Positions 9,191-17,791 of a stretch of 64,000 nucleotides of DNA are shown here, piece by piece (positions within the stretch are counted from its first letter, which is position 1; each line of letters begins with the position of its first letter). The notes beneath the pieces are model-generated. The model worked only from the letters and a program-made list of their open reading frames with translations, searched no databases and was not told the origin of the DNA. The DNA is taken from positions 992,001 to 1,056,000 of the forward strand of contig NZ_FNWW01000001.1 in NCBI RefSeq assembly GCF_900108515.1. The letters run 5' to 3'. This stretch comes from Halobacillus karajensis. GTDB lineage: Bacteria; Bacillota; Bacilli; Bacillales; Halobacillaceae. The position numbers and the translations under genes were made by a program.

Positions 9191-9628
9191 ATGCGTTTGA
9201 AGAAATATACAGATTACGCTTTAAGAGTCTTGATTTTTACCGCTTCCAAACAAGAGGGGGAACTCGCGAATAAAAAAGAAATTTCTCAAGTCTTTCATAT
9301 ATCCGAAAACCATTTAGGGAAAATTATCCATGAACTGAATAAGTTGGAGTTAATTGAAACCCTTCGCGGCCGCTCAGGCGGTATCCGTTTAGCCAAAACC
9401 CCGGCGGACATCAATATCGGTCAGGTCGTCCGTGCGATGGAAGATGATTTCCATTTGCTTGAATGTTTTCATTGTGCCACCAACTATTGTGTCATTACGC
9501 CCGCCTGCAGACTTAAAGGCGTGTTACACGAAGCCTTGCGTGCATTCTTATCGGTTCTGGACAAGTACACCCTAGAAGACTTGTTAACAAACAAACAGGA
9601 GCTGAGAGAACTCATGGGCTTGAAATAA
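9191..9628 (+). CDS. nsrR: Rrf2-family NO-sensing repressor NsrR
   Basis: A 145-residue Rrf2 regulator with an N-terminal winged helix-turn-helix (about residues 1-70, including SENHLGKIIHELNKL and RGRSGGIRLAK). The Fe-S ligands characteristic of NsrR, Cys92, Cys100 and Cys106, are present, with an additional Cys95. In this family NO nitrosylates the cluster and releases DNA. Divergent placement beside hmp, with NsrR-like boxes between them, supports NsrR over the related IscR or CymR. Confidence 0.9.
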   Translation: MRLKKYTDYALRVLIFTASKQEGELANKKEISQVFHISENHLGKIIHELNKLELIETLRGRSGGIRLAKTPADINIGQVVRAMEDDFHLLECFHCATNYCVITPACRLKGVLHEALRAFLSVLDKYTLEDLLTNKQELRELMGLK

Positions 9629-9691
9629 TGCAAGCCGGCTTTCGCCCTCCTCAGAACAGTAACAAAACCAAGTCCGTATCCGAGTGAATAC

Positions 9692-9735
9692 AAAAAACCC
9701 TTGATCTCTCCTAAGAGAAATCAAGGGTTTTCTTG
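9692..9735 (-). terminator. Terminator after the rpsF-ssb-rpsR operon
   Basis: AACCCTTGAT and ATCAAGGGTT (9696-9705 and 9720-9729) enclose an inner CTCT/GAGA pairing. The minus strand runs into TTTTTTG at 9692. Confidence 0.85.
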
Positions 9736-9744
9736 ACGCTACTA

Positions 9745-9972
9745 TTACTCAGTAGTGTAAGGAAGTAGGGCCATTTGACGAGCGCGCTTGATCGCTTTCG
9801 TCAATTTACGCTGATATTTAGCAGAAGTTCCAGTTACTCGACGAGGAAGAATTTTTCCACGGTCAGAGACGAAACGTTTCAACAAATCAACATCTTTAAA
9901 GTCGATGTGTGTGATACCGTTAGCTGTGAAGAAACACACCTTTTTACGTTTTCCGCGTCCACGACGTGCCAT
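9745..9972 (-). CDS. rpsR: 30S ribosomal protein S18
   Basis: A 75-residue basic protein with the S18 core ([20 protein letters not shown] and [14 protein letters not shown]). It binds 16S rRNA in the platform of the small subunit as a heterodimer with S6. It is the last gene of the rpsF-ssb-rpsR operon, 21 bases after ssb. Length matches the Bacillus homologue. Confidence 0.97.
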   Translation of the reverse strand: MARRGRGKRKKVCFFTANGITHIDFKDVDLLKRFVSDRGKILPRRVTGTSAKYQRKLTKAIKRARQMALLPYTTE

Positions 9973-9993
9973 GTAGCATTCACTCCTTCCTAT

Positions 9994-10482
9994 TTAGAAT
10001 GGTAAATCATCATCGGATATATCGATTGGTTCCCCATTATCTGCGAATGGGTCATCATTTCGTTGGTTGTTATTATTAGAACCGAAGTTATTTCCTGATG
10101 GTTGTTGATTCTGATTTGGTTGGAATCCTGAACCTCCACGGTTTCCTCCCCCTTGGGAAGCACCTTTGGACTCTAGGAACTGCACGCTGTCTGCAACAAC
10201 TTCTGTCACAAATACACGCTTGCCTTCTTGGTTATCGAAACTGCGGGACTGTAAGCGTCCGTCGACTCCGACAAGGCTACCTTTACTCATAAAGTTAGCT
10301 AAATTTTCAGCCGCACGTCTCCAAACGACACAGTTAATGAAATCGGCATCGCGATCTCCCTGGTTGTTTGAAAATGGACGATTCACGGCAATTGTAAAAT
10401 TAGCGACAGCTACTCCGTTCGGCGTATAGCGTAAATCAGGATCCTTCGTCAATCTGCCGGCTAATACGACACGATTTAACAT
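9994..10482 (-). CDS. ssb: Single-stranded DNA-binding protein
   Basis: A 162-residue SSB with an OB fold over residues 1-105 ([14 protein letters not shown], then [12 protein letters not shown]). A glycine/asparagine/glutamine-rich disordered linker follows (about 110-145), and the acidic tip DDDLPF recruits replication and repair proteins. It protects single-stranded DNA at the replication fork. The ATG at 10482 is preferred because AAGGAG lies eight bases before it; the in-frame GTG at 10491 is worse placed. It sits between rpsF and rpsR, the conserved arrangement. Confidence 0.97.
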   Translation of the reverse strand: MLNRVVLAGRLTKDPDLRYTPNGVAVANFTIAVNRPFSNNQGDRDADFINCVVWRRAAENLANFMSKGSLVGVDGRLQSRSFDNQEGKRVFVTEVVADSVQFLESKGASQGGGNRGGSGFQPNQNQQPSGNNFGSNNNNQRNDDPFADNGEPIDISDDDLPF

Positions 10483-10494
10483 CAGAACCACTCC

Positions 10495-10788
10495 TTATTT
10501 ATCATCTTCGCGTACAGCGATGTGGCGGATAATATCATCCGTGAACTTCGCTTGACGGTCGAATTCATTGATCGCTTCACGTGTACCCTTGAAGTCGATC
10601 GTTACATAGATCCCATCACGGTAGTCGTTAATTTCGTAAGCAAGACGACGCTTGCCAACTTCTTTAACTTCTTCAATCTCCGCTCCATTATCTGTAAGGA
10701 TTTTGCTGAAACGATCTTTGACAGATGTTTTTGCTTCCTCCTCGATGTCTGGGCGGATGATATACATGATTTCGTATTTTCTACTCAT
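10495..10788 (-). CDS. rpsF: 30S ribosomal protein S6
   Basis: A 97-residue S6 protein ([20 protein letters not shown]) that pairs with S18 in the small-subunit platform. It is the first gene of the operon, with a strong AAGGAGGTG Shine-Dalgarno sequence. The leader between promoter and start carries a hairpin that matches the S6:S18 autoregulatory element. Confidence 0.97.
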   Translation of the reverse strand: MSRKYEIMYIIRPDIEEEAKTSVKDRFSKILTDNGAEIEEVKEVGKRRLAYEINDYRDGIYVTIDFKGTREAINEFDRQAKFTDDIIRHIAVREDDK

Positions 10789-10809
10789 CCGTTTTCACCT
10801 CCTTATGGA

Positions 10810-10841
10810 CTTGACGGCTCCTTTTCTATCAAAGGAGCAAG
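10810..10841 (-). promoter_or_regulatory. Probable S6:S18 autoregulatory leader hairpin
   Basis: On the minus strand an outer stem CTTG/CAAG encloses the hairpin GCTCCTTT/AAAGGAGC. The trinucleotide CCG lies at the 3' junction between the two stems, bulged out. This is the layout described for the S6:S18 leader motif of bacterial rpsF operons, in which the dimer binds the CCG bulge and represses translation. The Shine-Dalgarno sequence lies just downstream. The fold was judged by eye. Confidence 0.6.
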
Positions 10842-10874
10842 GAGTAATCTTTATTGAATTACTCACAATTTAGT

Positions 10875-10903
10875 ATTGTATCAAAGTTGTCCAAGATTTA
10901 CAA
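10875..10903 (-). promoter_or_regulatory. Promoter of the rpsF-ssb-rpsR operon
   Basis: On the minus strand -35 TTGTAA (10898-10903), a 17-base spacer and -10 TACAAT (10875-10880) give a sigma-A promoter about 80 bases before the rpsF start, leaving room for the S6:S18 leader. Confidence 0.6.
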
Positions 10904-10927
10904 CCTTTTAACGGAAGGACCCTAAGC

Positions 10928-12025
10928 TTATACGTTGAAACGGAAATGGATAACGTCGCCATCTTTTACTAAATACTCTTTCCCTTCTAAGCGGACACGG
11001 CCCCGGTCCCGGGCTACAGCCATAGAACCCGCATCAACAAGGTCGTCATAGGACACTGTCTCTGCACGGATGAAGCCTCTTTCGAAGTCGGTGTGAATGA
11101 TACCGGCTGCTTGTGGGGCCGTCATTCCTTCTTTAAATGTCCATGCTCGAACTTCCTGCTCACCAGCTGTGAAGTAGGTAGCTAGACCAAGAAGGTTGTA
11201 AGTGGCTTTGATCAGTTGGTCAAGGCCGGATTCTTCAATTCCTAAATCATCAAGGAATTCGTCTTTTTCTTCACTATCAAGCTCAGCAATTTCTGACTCG
11301 ATTTTTGCACAAACTACAATCACTTCTGCATTCTCTTTTGCAGCAAATTCGCGAATTTTTTTCACTTTATCATTGTCCGCTTCGCCAATTTCATCTTCAC
11401 TTACGTTCGCCACATAGAGGATGGGCTTTGAAGTTAGTAGATGAAGGCCTTTCACGATTTTCTGTTGGTCGCTGCTGAACTCAACGGCACGGGCAGGTGT
11501 TTCTTCCTCCAATGCCTCTTTCAGTTTCTCTAGTACTGCATACTCGGCAACCGCTTCCTTGTCTTTTTGGCGAGCCATTTTAGCGACTCGGTCCATCCGC
11601 TTCGAAACAGATTCAAGATCAGCCAAAATCAACTCTAAGTTGATCGTTTCGATATCCGTGATCGGGTCGACCTGTCCGGATACGTGGGTAATGTTTTCAT
11701 CTTCGAATGCCCGAACGACGTGGCAAATCGCGTCCACTTGACGGATGTGGGATAAAAACTGGTTTCCGAGGCCTTCGCCTTTACTCGCACCTTTGACGAT
11801 TCCAGCAATATCTGTAAACTCAAAAGCTGTAGGTACAGTTTTCTTTGGGTTCACAAGCTCAGTCAGCTTTTCAAGCCGGCTATCCGGAACTTCCACGATC
11901 CCTACGTTCGGATCGATTGTGGCGAACGGATAGTTGGCAGACAAAGCGCCTGCTTGTGTAATTGCGTTAAATAACGTAGATTTCCCTACGTTCGGTAAAC
12001 CTACGATTCCTGCTGTTAGTGCCAT
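10928..12025 (-). CDS. ychF: Redox-regulated Obg-like ATPase YchF
   Basis: A 365-residue P-loop protein of the OBG family (B. subtilis YyaF). The Walker A sequence GLPNVGKSTLFNAIT (about residues 8-22) and switch region DIAGIVKGASKGEGLGNQFL are present. A coiled-coil insertion near 130-190 and a C-terminal TGS domain with TAPQAAGIIHTDFERGFIRAE also fit. The family prefers ATP over GTP and associates with ribosomes. Length is normal. Its position next to rpsF is conserved in Bacillaceae. Confidence 0.97.
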   Translation of the reverse strand: MALTAGIVGLPNVGKSTLFNAITQAGALSANYPFATIDPNVGIVEVPDSRLEKLTELVNPKKTVPTAFEFTDIAGIVKGASKGEGLGNQFLSHIRQVDAICHVVRAFEDENITHVSGQVDPITDIETINLELILADLESVSKRMDRVAKMARQKDKEAVAEYAVLEKLKEALEEETPARAVEFSSDQQKIVKGLHLLTSKPILYVANVSEDEIGEADNDKVKKIREFAAKENAEVIVVCAKIESEIAELDSEEKDEFLDDLGIEESGLDQLIKATYNLLGLATYFTAGEQEVRAWTFKEGMTAPQAAGIIHTDFERGFIRAETVSYDDLVDAGSMAVARDRGRVRLEGKEYLVKDGDVIHFRFNV

Positions 12026-12330
12026 ATGAGACTTTCACTCCTTAAGGATTTACATACATGCATGTTAGTCCACTTAATTATAGATTCTGTACTTGAAAAT
12101 AACAACCTATGCAAAAACAAGAAAGCATCGGCTATTTCTCCTGAAAAACTCTTTTTCCACATTAACAAATTCCATATTTGTTAATAAAGTAGAAAAAAAC
12201 CATCATTTTATTCCATTTTTCAACAACTAGACCGTATTAATAATCCAGGGTAAACAATCTATGAGAAAGGACCTGGTCCCCCTGACTTTACGTAATCCGA
12301 AGTTGTTGTTCAACGTTTCACATGGAATAA
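12026..12330. other. Intergenic region upstream of ychF
   Basis: About 300 bases without a convincing gene. The half nearest ychF is AT-rich and presumably carries its promoter. A plus-strand frame that starts at 12261 and runs on into the DUF951 and mscS genes lacks ribosome-binding support and is a shadow of those genes. Confidence 0.5.
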
Positions 12331-12364
12331 AAATAAATCTCCCCTTCCATGTAGAGAAGGGGAG
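12331..12364 (-). terminator. Terminator after the DUF951 gene
   Basis: CTCCCCTTC (12339-12347) pairs with GAAGGGGAG (12356-12364), and the minus strand continues into TTTATTTTTAT. Confidence 0.85.
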
Positions 12365-12368
12365 GAAG

Positions 12369-12563
12369 TTATTCACTGGTTTCAAGTACTTTCTTCATCT
12401 TCGTTTCGAATTTTCGACGAGGTACGAGTACACTGTGACCACAGCCTTCGCATTTGATCCGAATATCTGCCCCCATTCGGATAATCTTCCAGCGATTCTC
12501 CCCACACGGGTGAGGTTTTTTCATTTGGACAACATCATTCAATTCATACGACTTTCCAGCCAT
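12369..12563 (-). CDS. DUF951 (YyzM-like) small zinc-ribbon-like protein
   Basis: A 64-residue protein with a CGEN segment (Cys20) and a CEGC pair (Cys38, Cys41), as in the DUF951 family. In Bacillus its gene (yyzM) is conserved upstream of ychF, as here. The fold suggests metal or nucleic-acid binding, but no function is established. GGAGGG precedes the ATG. It lies 16 bases after the mscS stop and is probably co-transcribed with it. Confidence 0.85.
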   Translation of the reverse strand: MAGKSYELNDVVQMKKPHPCGENRWKIIRMGADIRIKCEGCGHSVLVPRRKFETKMKKVLETSE

Positions 12564-12579
12564 CAGGAACCCTCCTTCT

Positions 12580-13494
12580 TTAACTTTCTTTCACAACAGA
12601 TGAATCATTCGCCTCTTCATCACGTGAATACATCACCATACGTGGGAATGGAATTTCAATGCCTTCTGCATCCAGTCTGTTTTTCACTTCTTTACGAATC
12701 ACGCGGGCAATCGCCCAGTGTTCCATGGGATTCACTTCACAGATAATCCGCATCACAACATCTGAGGCCCCAAGGGTTTGAATGCCAAGCAACTCCGGTA
12801 TGTTTAACATGGATTCATAACGCTCCGGAAGCTCTCCCAACAACTCCTGAATCACTTTTTCTGCTGCTTCAATGTCTTCCTCATAGGCGATGCTCACATC
12901 GACGACGGCAATGCTGTTGTGCATGGAGAAGTTTGTTACTTGAGTCACATTTCCATTCGGAAGGATATGCACCTCGCCTGTCCATGCTTTTACTTTTGTC
13001 GTTCTCAATCCCACTTCTTCCACAAATCCTTCCACACCCGAGGTCTGAATATAATCACCGACAGAAAATTGATCTTCAAAGATAATGAAAAAACCTGATA
13101 TGATATCACGAACAAGGTTCTGTGCGCCGAAACCAATGGCAAGGCCAGCAACACCAGCCCCCGCGAGTAACGCCCCCACTTTAAAATTAAACGTTTCAAG
13201 AATCATGATAAAGGCCATAAAATACACGACATAGGTCAATGTATTGAGGACAAGTTTATTGAGTGTCGCTTCCCGCCGTTCAGTAATTCGAAAAGGCCCG
13301 CGCCTTTTATTGGCAAAGAATTGGGTAATGACCCGTCTTGCAATCCGAATGATCAGAAAAGAGACCAATAAAATGAGAGCAATCCGTATCGCACCAGCAG
13401 CCACTTGGAACCACAACTCTGAGTCTGTCATATATTCCACGAGCTCGTCCCATTTGGTTTTTGCATCATCTACCGCTTTTTCAGCTTCGGTCAC
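12580..13494 (-). CDS. MscS-family small-conductance mechanosensitive channel
   Basis: A 304-residue membrane channel that opens under hypo-osmotic stress to release solutes. Three N-terminal helices are visible, the third being the glycine/alanine-rich pore helix (ALLAGAGVAGLAIGFGAQNL). The MscS beta domain (FEDQFSVGDYI, GLRTTKVKAWTGEVHILPNG) and a C-terminal alpha/beta domain follow. The GTG at 13494 is taken as start because GGGAGG lies six bases before it, whereas the upstream ATG at 13533 has no ribosome-binding site. It is close to the B. subtilis YyaE/YkuT type and useful to an osmotically challenged organism. Confidence 0.9.
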   Translation of the reverse strand: MTEAEKAVDDAKTKWDELVEYMTDSELWFQVAAGAIRIALILLVSFLIIRIARRVITQFFANKRRGPFRITERREATLNKLVLNTLTYVVYFMAFIMILETFNFKVGALLAGAGVAGLAIGFGAQNLVRDIISGFFIIFEDQFSVGDYIQTSGVEGFVEEVGLRTTKVKAWTGEVHILPNGNVTQVTNFSMHNSIAVVDVSIAYEEDIEAAEKVIQELLGELPERYESMLNIPELLGIQTLGASDVVMRIICEVNPMEHWAIARVIRKEVKNRLDAEGIEIPFPRMVMYSRDEEANDSSVVKES

Positions 13495-13545
13495 CGCTTT
13501 CCCTCCCTGTACGACTATGAATATGCCATTCATTTTAACAGGTTT

Positions 13546-14565
13546 CTAGCGATTTTTGAATTGAGAAAGTATCGGATATAGAAGAAGGGAAACTAACACA
13601 TAAAGATTCAAGATACCGTAAAGCGGATACAAGTATTCAATTAACGTAGAGAATCCGAATGAAGTGAAGGGCAGCATGACTGCTATGATAGCCATTGCCA
13701 ATATCCATAATGGTTGACGTACATATTCTCTGAATCTCGTCACTAATCCTAGCGTACCGGAAGCAGCAGTGGTAAAAATAGCAATCCAGAGCATAAGTGA
13801 CATAAAGATCATCATTTCGTATGGATAATGTTTCAATATCGCAAAAAGGGGGATTTCATACAAAATGATATCTTCAGAGATTTGAATCAAACTGTTGTTA
13901 TAAAGGTAAGAAACAGCTCCAAGCACTACACCGCTGCCAATGCTGGCAATCCAGATCTCACCCTTATGCCGGACTTGATTCCCAATCGCACCAAGGACAG
14001 CAATGAGCGGGAGAATGTTAAGCGCCGTAAAAGGAAAGGCTGACATCCAATTATCCATTTCATGAAAATGGCCAAAAAGAGATAACTCCTGATCACTAAT
14101 GAATAAAACCAATACGAACAATAATCCGGAAATGAGCAGAGGAAGCACAAAGCTGTTTACAATGACAATTCCTTTAACATCCCATACAAATAATAGAATG
14201 AGAGGGATAATAATAGCGAGAATGCCCATTCGGTAGGAGAAATTGAATGCCTGCCACGTTGCCCCGCTTCCAGCCAGCATGATTACGGTCGTTGTGAAAA
14301 GGTAAATGATGATCATCCAATCATACACGCCGGTCAGGTGTTTACCGACTACAGCCCTGAGGACAGGTAGATAATGTCCCGTCTGCTTTTTATAACTAAT
14401 ATCAAGAATAGACTTGCAAGAAAGGATAAACATCAAGGAGAAAAGAAGAATCGCCAAGCTGCTCCCATGTCCAAAAAACTGCCATAATTCCCTTCCTGAA
14501 GCATAGCCGGCACCAATCATCGTTCCTATGATCAAGAACATCCACTTAAACCCTGCTTTTAACAT
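13546..14565 (-). CDS. YkvI-like membrane transporter
   Basis: A 339-residue protein with about ten membrane helices. It begins MLKAGFKWMFLIIGTMIGAGYASGREL, where the GTMIGAGYASG motif in helix 1 recalls LeuT-fold amino-acid/cation symporters and the YkvI family. No substrate is known for the family. It ends 12 bases before the mscS ATG at 13533 and about 50 bases before the chosen GTG start, so the two are probably co-transcribed. Confidence 0.75.
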   Translation of the reverse strand: MLKAGFKWMFLIIGTMIGAGYASGRELWQFFGHGSSLAILLFSLMFILSCKSILDISYKKQTGHYLPVLRAVVGKHLTGVYDWMIIIYLFTTTVIMLAGSGATWQAFNFSYRMGILAIIIPLILLFVWDVKGIVIVNSFVLPLLISGLLFVLVLFISDQELSLFGHFHEMDNWMSAFPFTALNILPLIAVLGAIGNQVRHKGEIWIASIGSGVVLGAVSYLYNNSLIQISEDIILYEIPLFAILKHYPYEMMIFMSLMLWIAIFTTAASGTLGLVTRFREYVRQPLWILAMAIIAVMLPFTSFGFSTLIEYLYPLYGILNLYVLVSLLLYPILSQFKNR

Positions 14566-14589
14566 GGCCGTTCCTCCACATCTATGTAT

Positions 14590-14630
14590 TTGTCACGTAT
14601 AGAAACACGGACAACCTTATATACTGTTAC
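14590..14630 (+). promoter_or_regulatory. Possible sporulation sigma (E/G-type) promoter for yyaC
   Basis: A GTATAG element near 14597 is followed after about 17 bases by TTATATACT, resembling the ATA...CATATACT pattern of sporulation sigma factors. YyaC is forespore-associated in B. subtilis, which fits, but the match is by eye. Confidence 0.35.
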
Positions 14631-14654
14631 TACTATGTGTCTGGAGGAGAAGCT

Positions 14655-15281
14655 ATGAATTTCAAGGACAAGTTTTCCAAAGAAGAGAAACGTGTAAACA
14701 CTGAGGATCCAGCTATGAGCGACCAGCTAAGCACATACTTGCAAGAATGGCTTCCACCTTCCAAGGAGATCGTTATCGCCTGTATCGGTACAGATCGGTC
14801 TACAGGAGATTCTTTTGGACCTTTGGTTGGTTCGATGCTACATGATCACCCATTCGAAACGTTCCATATATATGGAACATTGGAAGAGCCCCTTCACGCT
14901 TTGAATTTGAAGGAGCGATTAACCACCATCCGGAAAAATCATCCGAATCCTTATATCCTTGCTATAGACGCATGCCTAGGCAAATCCTCCTCTGTCGGCT
15001 CTGTCATTCTTGGAAAGGGATCTCTCAGTCCGGGTTCTGCATTAAAAAAAGACCTCCCGCCTGTAGGTCAACTACACATTAGCGGAATGGTCAATGTTAG
15101 TGGATTTATGGAACATGTCGTTCTACAAAACACGAGACTTCATATTGTTATGAAAATGGCGGCTAAAGTAGCGGCAGCCATACAACTGACCGAAGCCAAA
15201 AGGAAACAGGTGTACATGGAGTCGAATCCGATCCAGACATTCACCACATCTTCCCGAACGTACAAAAAAAGGATTCCCTAA
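14655..15281 (+). CDS. yyaC: Sporulation-associated YyaC (DUF1256) protein
   Basis: A 208-residue protein with the DUF1256 core: IACIGTDRSTGDSFGPLVGS near residues 38-57, YGTLEEPLHALNL near 75-90 and AIDACLG near 108. The family resembles the germination protease GPR and hydrogenase-maturation protease folds. YyaC is conserved in spore formers, but its substrate is not established. The ATG at 14655 follows GGAGGAG with ideal spacing, so a start at 14637 was rejected. It converges with the DUF554 gene two bases away, with no terminator between them. Confidence 0.9.
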   Translation: MNFKDKFSKEEKRVNTEDPAMSDQLSTYLQEWLPPSKEIVIACIGTDRSTGDSFGPLVGSMLHDHPFETFHIYGTLEEPLHALNLKERLTTIRKNHPNPYILAIDACLGKSSSVGSVILGKGSLSPGSALKKDLPPVGQLHISGMVNVSGFMEHVVLQNTRLHIVMKMAAKVAAAIQLTEAKRKQVYMESNPIQTFTTSSRTYKKRIP

Positions 15282-15283
15282 TA

Positions 15284-15988
15284 CTAGAACCATTGAGCGG
15301 CAGCTAAGACAACGCCGACCATAAGTAAAGAAGGTAATAAATTGGCCACTCTGATCTTTGTCAATTTTAATAGGTTCAATCCGATAGCCACAATCAACAA
15401 CCCCCCTGTAGCTGTCATTTCAACGATGAATAAGTCCAGCATGGCTTGGGGAATCCAGTTGTTGATCTGAGTAGCCAAGAGGGCGATGGATCCTTCATAG
15501 AGAACAACCGGAATAATTGAAAAAATGACCCCGATGCCTAGTGTGGATGTAAGAACGAGGGAAACAAAACCATCAATAATTGCCTTTGTGATCAATACTT
15601 CATGATCATTCCTCAATCCACTGTCCAGAGCACCAATGACAGCGAGGGCTCCAATGACAAAAATGAGAGAAGCTGTGATAAACCCCTGAGCGATACTTGA
15701 GGTCTGATCAGGCTTGGTAAATTTCCTTTCCACCCACCGACCAATGTATTCCAACTTGTCTTCAAGATGAACCGCCTCGCCAATAATCGCCCCTGAGAGC
15801 AGACTAAGCAATACAATGACAATATTTCCTGTTTCAAACGCCATTTGCAGACCAATCAATAGAACCGCAAGACCGACACCGCTCATAACAGTTTCTTTGA
15901 AACGTTCCGGAATCTTTGTGAAAAATAACCCTAATAAGGTTCCTATGAATATACATAAACCATTGACAAGCGTTCCTAATAAAACCAT
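15284..15988 (-). CDS. DUF554 family membrane protein (YdfK/YqgA-like)
   Basis: A 234-residue polytopic protein with six or seven helices. The N-terminus (LGTLVNGLCIFIGTLLGLFF) and central SLIFVIGALAVIGALDSGL motif are typical of DUF554. The function of the family is unknown. It is probably transcribed alone, about 85 bases downstream of the spo0J stop region on the same strand in the opposite direction of sporulation gene yyaC. Confidence 0.85.
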   Translation of the reverse strand: MVLLGTLVNGLCIFIGTLLGLFFTKIPERFKETVMSGVGLAVLLIGLQMAFETGNIVIVLLSLLSGAIIGEAVHLEDKLEYIGRWVERKFTKPDQTSSIAQGFITASLIFVIGALAVIGALDSGLRNDHEVLITKAIIDGFVSLVLTSTLGIGVIFSIIPVVLYEGSIALLATQINNWIPQAMLDLFIVEMTATGGLLIVAIGLNLLKLTKIRVANLLPSLLMVGVVLAAAQWF

Positions 15989-16072
15989 CGCACTCTCTCC
16001 ATTATCTTTTCTTATAAGATTTCATGAATATTCGACAAAAAAGAGATAACCAAGGTGTAAGCCTCCAGCTTT

Positions 16073-16924
16073 TTATTCTCTCTCGTCAAACAATTTGATA
16101 ATACGTTCTAAATCTTCATTATTCGTAAACTCTATTTCGATTTTTCCTTTACGCTTTCCTTTGTGAATTTTCACGCCCGTCCCAAGTCGTTCTTTTAAAT
16201 TTTCTTCGCGTTCTTGTAGAAACAAATCCCTCGACTTTTTTTCCTTGTTTTTCGTCTGCTTATTCGTCCACTTATAAATGATCCGCTCCACTTGACGAAC
16301 ATTTAGGGATTCAGCTTCGATCCTCTGTGATAATTGAATTTGTTGATCCCGTTTTTTCAAACTTAATAAAGCCCGGCCGTGTCCCATCGACAACTTTCCT
16401 TCACTAATTTTATGGGTTATTTCATGGGGAAGGGCTAAAAGACGAATCATATTCGCAATATGGGACCGGCTTTTTCCTAATCGTTTAGCCAGTTCATCTT
16501 GTGTGACTCCGAGCTCCTTGATCAATTGTTCATAAGACTGGGCTTCTTCAATCGGGGAAAGGTCTTCACGTTGTAGGTTTTCAAGTAGAGCTATTTCCAT
16601 CATTTGTTCATCCGTCAGTTCTTTCACAAGAGCGGGGATATGGCTGAAACCGGCTTTTTGTGCAGCCCGGAACCTGCGCTCACCGACAACGATTTGATAA
16701 CCTTTAATACTTTGCCGTACGATTAAAGGCTGCAGGATGCCATGTTCTTTAATGGATTGTTCCAATTCTTCCAAAGCTTCTACTTCAAACTGTTTGCGAG
16801 GTTGATAAGGGTTGGGACGACAATTTTTAATCGCTATTTGTTGAATTTCTCCACTTGATGACTTTTGGTTATTGAAAAAAGCTCCTAAAAGCTCCTGACC
16901 TTTACTACCTAACCCTCTCTCCAT
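16073..16924 (-). CDS. spo0J: Chromosome partitioning protein ParB/Spo0J
   Basis: A 283-residue ParB CTPase that binds parS, spreads along DNA and loads SMC. The N-terminal GERRFRAAQ motif (CTP/parS box) and adjacent LLENLQREDLSPIEEA are followed by a helix-turn-helix (TQDELAKRLGKSRSHIANMIRLL) and a C-terminal dimerisation domain. It overlaps soj by 20 bases, the standard parAB arrangement. A parS site is present at 63311 and a one-mismatch site at 20414. Distinguished from neighbouring Noc by its partner soj and by its closer match to Spo0J. Confidence 0.95.
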   Translation of the reverse strand: MERGLGSKGQELLGAFFNNQKSSSGEIQQIAIKNCRPNPYQPRKQFEVEALEELEQSIKEHGILQPLIVRQSIKGYQIVVGERRFRAAQKAGFSHIPALVKELTDEQMMEIALLENLQREDLSPIEEAQSYEQLIKELGVTQDELAKRLGKSRSHIANMIRLLALPHEITHKISEGKLSMGHGRALLSLKKRDQQIQLSQRIEAESLNVRQVERIIYKWTNKQTKNKEKKSRDLFLQEREENLKERLGTGVKIHKGKRKGKIEIEFTNNEDLERIIKLFDERE

Positions 16925-17678
16925 TCACAATCACTTCCTTTGCTAAATCTAAATACACTTCCGCCCCTCGGGATTTTGCATCATACAGAATTGCAGGTCT
17001 ACCATGGCTTGGGGCTTCGCTCAAACGGACGTTACGAGGGATAATCGATTGATAAACATGATCTCGGAAATACTTTTTCACCTCTTCGATGACTTGAATT
17101 CCAAGATTCGTTCGCGCATCCAGCATCGTCATAAGGACACCTTCAATCATTAAATCTCTATTCATATGTTTTTGGACAAGCCTGATTGTATTCAAAAGCT
17201 GGCTCAGCCCTTCCAACGCATAATATTCACACTGTACGGGGATCAAAACGGAATCGGAGGCTGTCAGGGAGTTAAGGGTTAAGAGACCGAGAGAGGGGGG
17301 ACAATCGATAATAATATAATCATACTCACCTTTGATTTCATCGAGGGCCTTTTTCAACTTTACTTCCCGGGAAATAATTGATACCAGTTCTATTTCGGCA
17401 CCTGCCAGTTGAATAGTTGCCGGGATGGCATCAAGATTCGTGACAAGTGTATTTGTTCTGACCTTTTCCGCTTTCACATCGTTCACAAGAACATTGTATA
17501 TGCACTGGTCCATGTCCCCTTTTTCTACACCAACCCCGCTTGTCGCATTCCCTTGAGGATCAATATCCACTAAAAGCACCTTGTTGTCCAAATGCGCCAA
17601 ACATGCACTTAAATTAACTGCGGTAGTCGTTTTTCCAACTCCACCTTTTTGATTCGCAATGGAAATCACTTTCCCCAT
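16905..17678 (-). CDS. soj: Chromosome partitioning ATPase ParA/Soj
   Basis: A 257-residue deviant Walker ATPase (KGGVGKTTTAVNLSACLA at the N-terminus) with Walker B DYIIIDCPPSLG and signature SEAPSHG. It acts with Spo0J in origin segregation and modulates DnaA activity. The ATG at 17678 was chosen because it yields MGKVISIANQKGG with AGGTGA just upstream. A match to the Noc-binding sequence lies inside the gene. Confidence 0.96.
   Translation of the reverse strand: MGKVISIANQKGGVGKTTTAVNLSACLAHLDNKVLLVDIDPQGNATSGVGVEKGDMDQCIYNVLVNDVKAEKVRTNTLVTNLDAIPATIQLAGAEIELVSIISREVKLKKALDEIKGEYDYIIIDCPPSLGLLTLNSLTASDSVLIPVQCEYYALEGLSQLLNTIRLVQKHMNRDLMIEGVLMTMLDARTNLGIQVIEEVKKYFRDHVYQSIIPRNVRLSEAPSHGRPAILYDAKSRGAEVYLDLAKEVIVNGERVR
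17362..17375. promoter_or_regulatory. Noc-binding site (NBS) within soj
   Basis: ACTTCCCGGGAAAT matches the B. subtilis NBS consensus ATTTCCCGGGAAAT at 13 of 14 positions, with the palindromic core intact. It is close to noc itself. Confidence 0.6.
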
Positions 17679-17747
17679 GATGTCACCTGCCTCCATATCT
17701 TTACTATCATTCTACCATTTCATTGAAAGCATTAGGTAAAATGACTT

Positions 17748-17782
17748 AAAAAAAGCCCCATCTCCACGAAAGTCAAGATGGG
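17748..17782 (-). terminator. Terminator after noc
   Basis: CCCATCT (17757-17763) pairs with AGATGGG (17776-17782), followed on the minus strand by GGGGCTTTTTTT. It separates noc from soj-spo0J. Confidence 0.75.
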
Positions 17783-17791
17783 TCGTTCAGG

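Noticed and set aside
12315-12330. GTTTCACATGGAAT as a parS site
   Set aside because: Four mismatches to the 16-base consensus, including the palindrome centre.
12261-12746. 161-codon plus-strand frame
   Set aside because: It runs antisense through the DUF951 gene and the 3' end of mscS, has no ribosome-binding site and no family resemblance.
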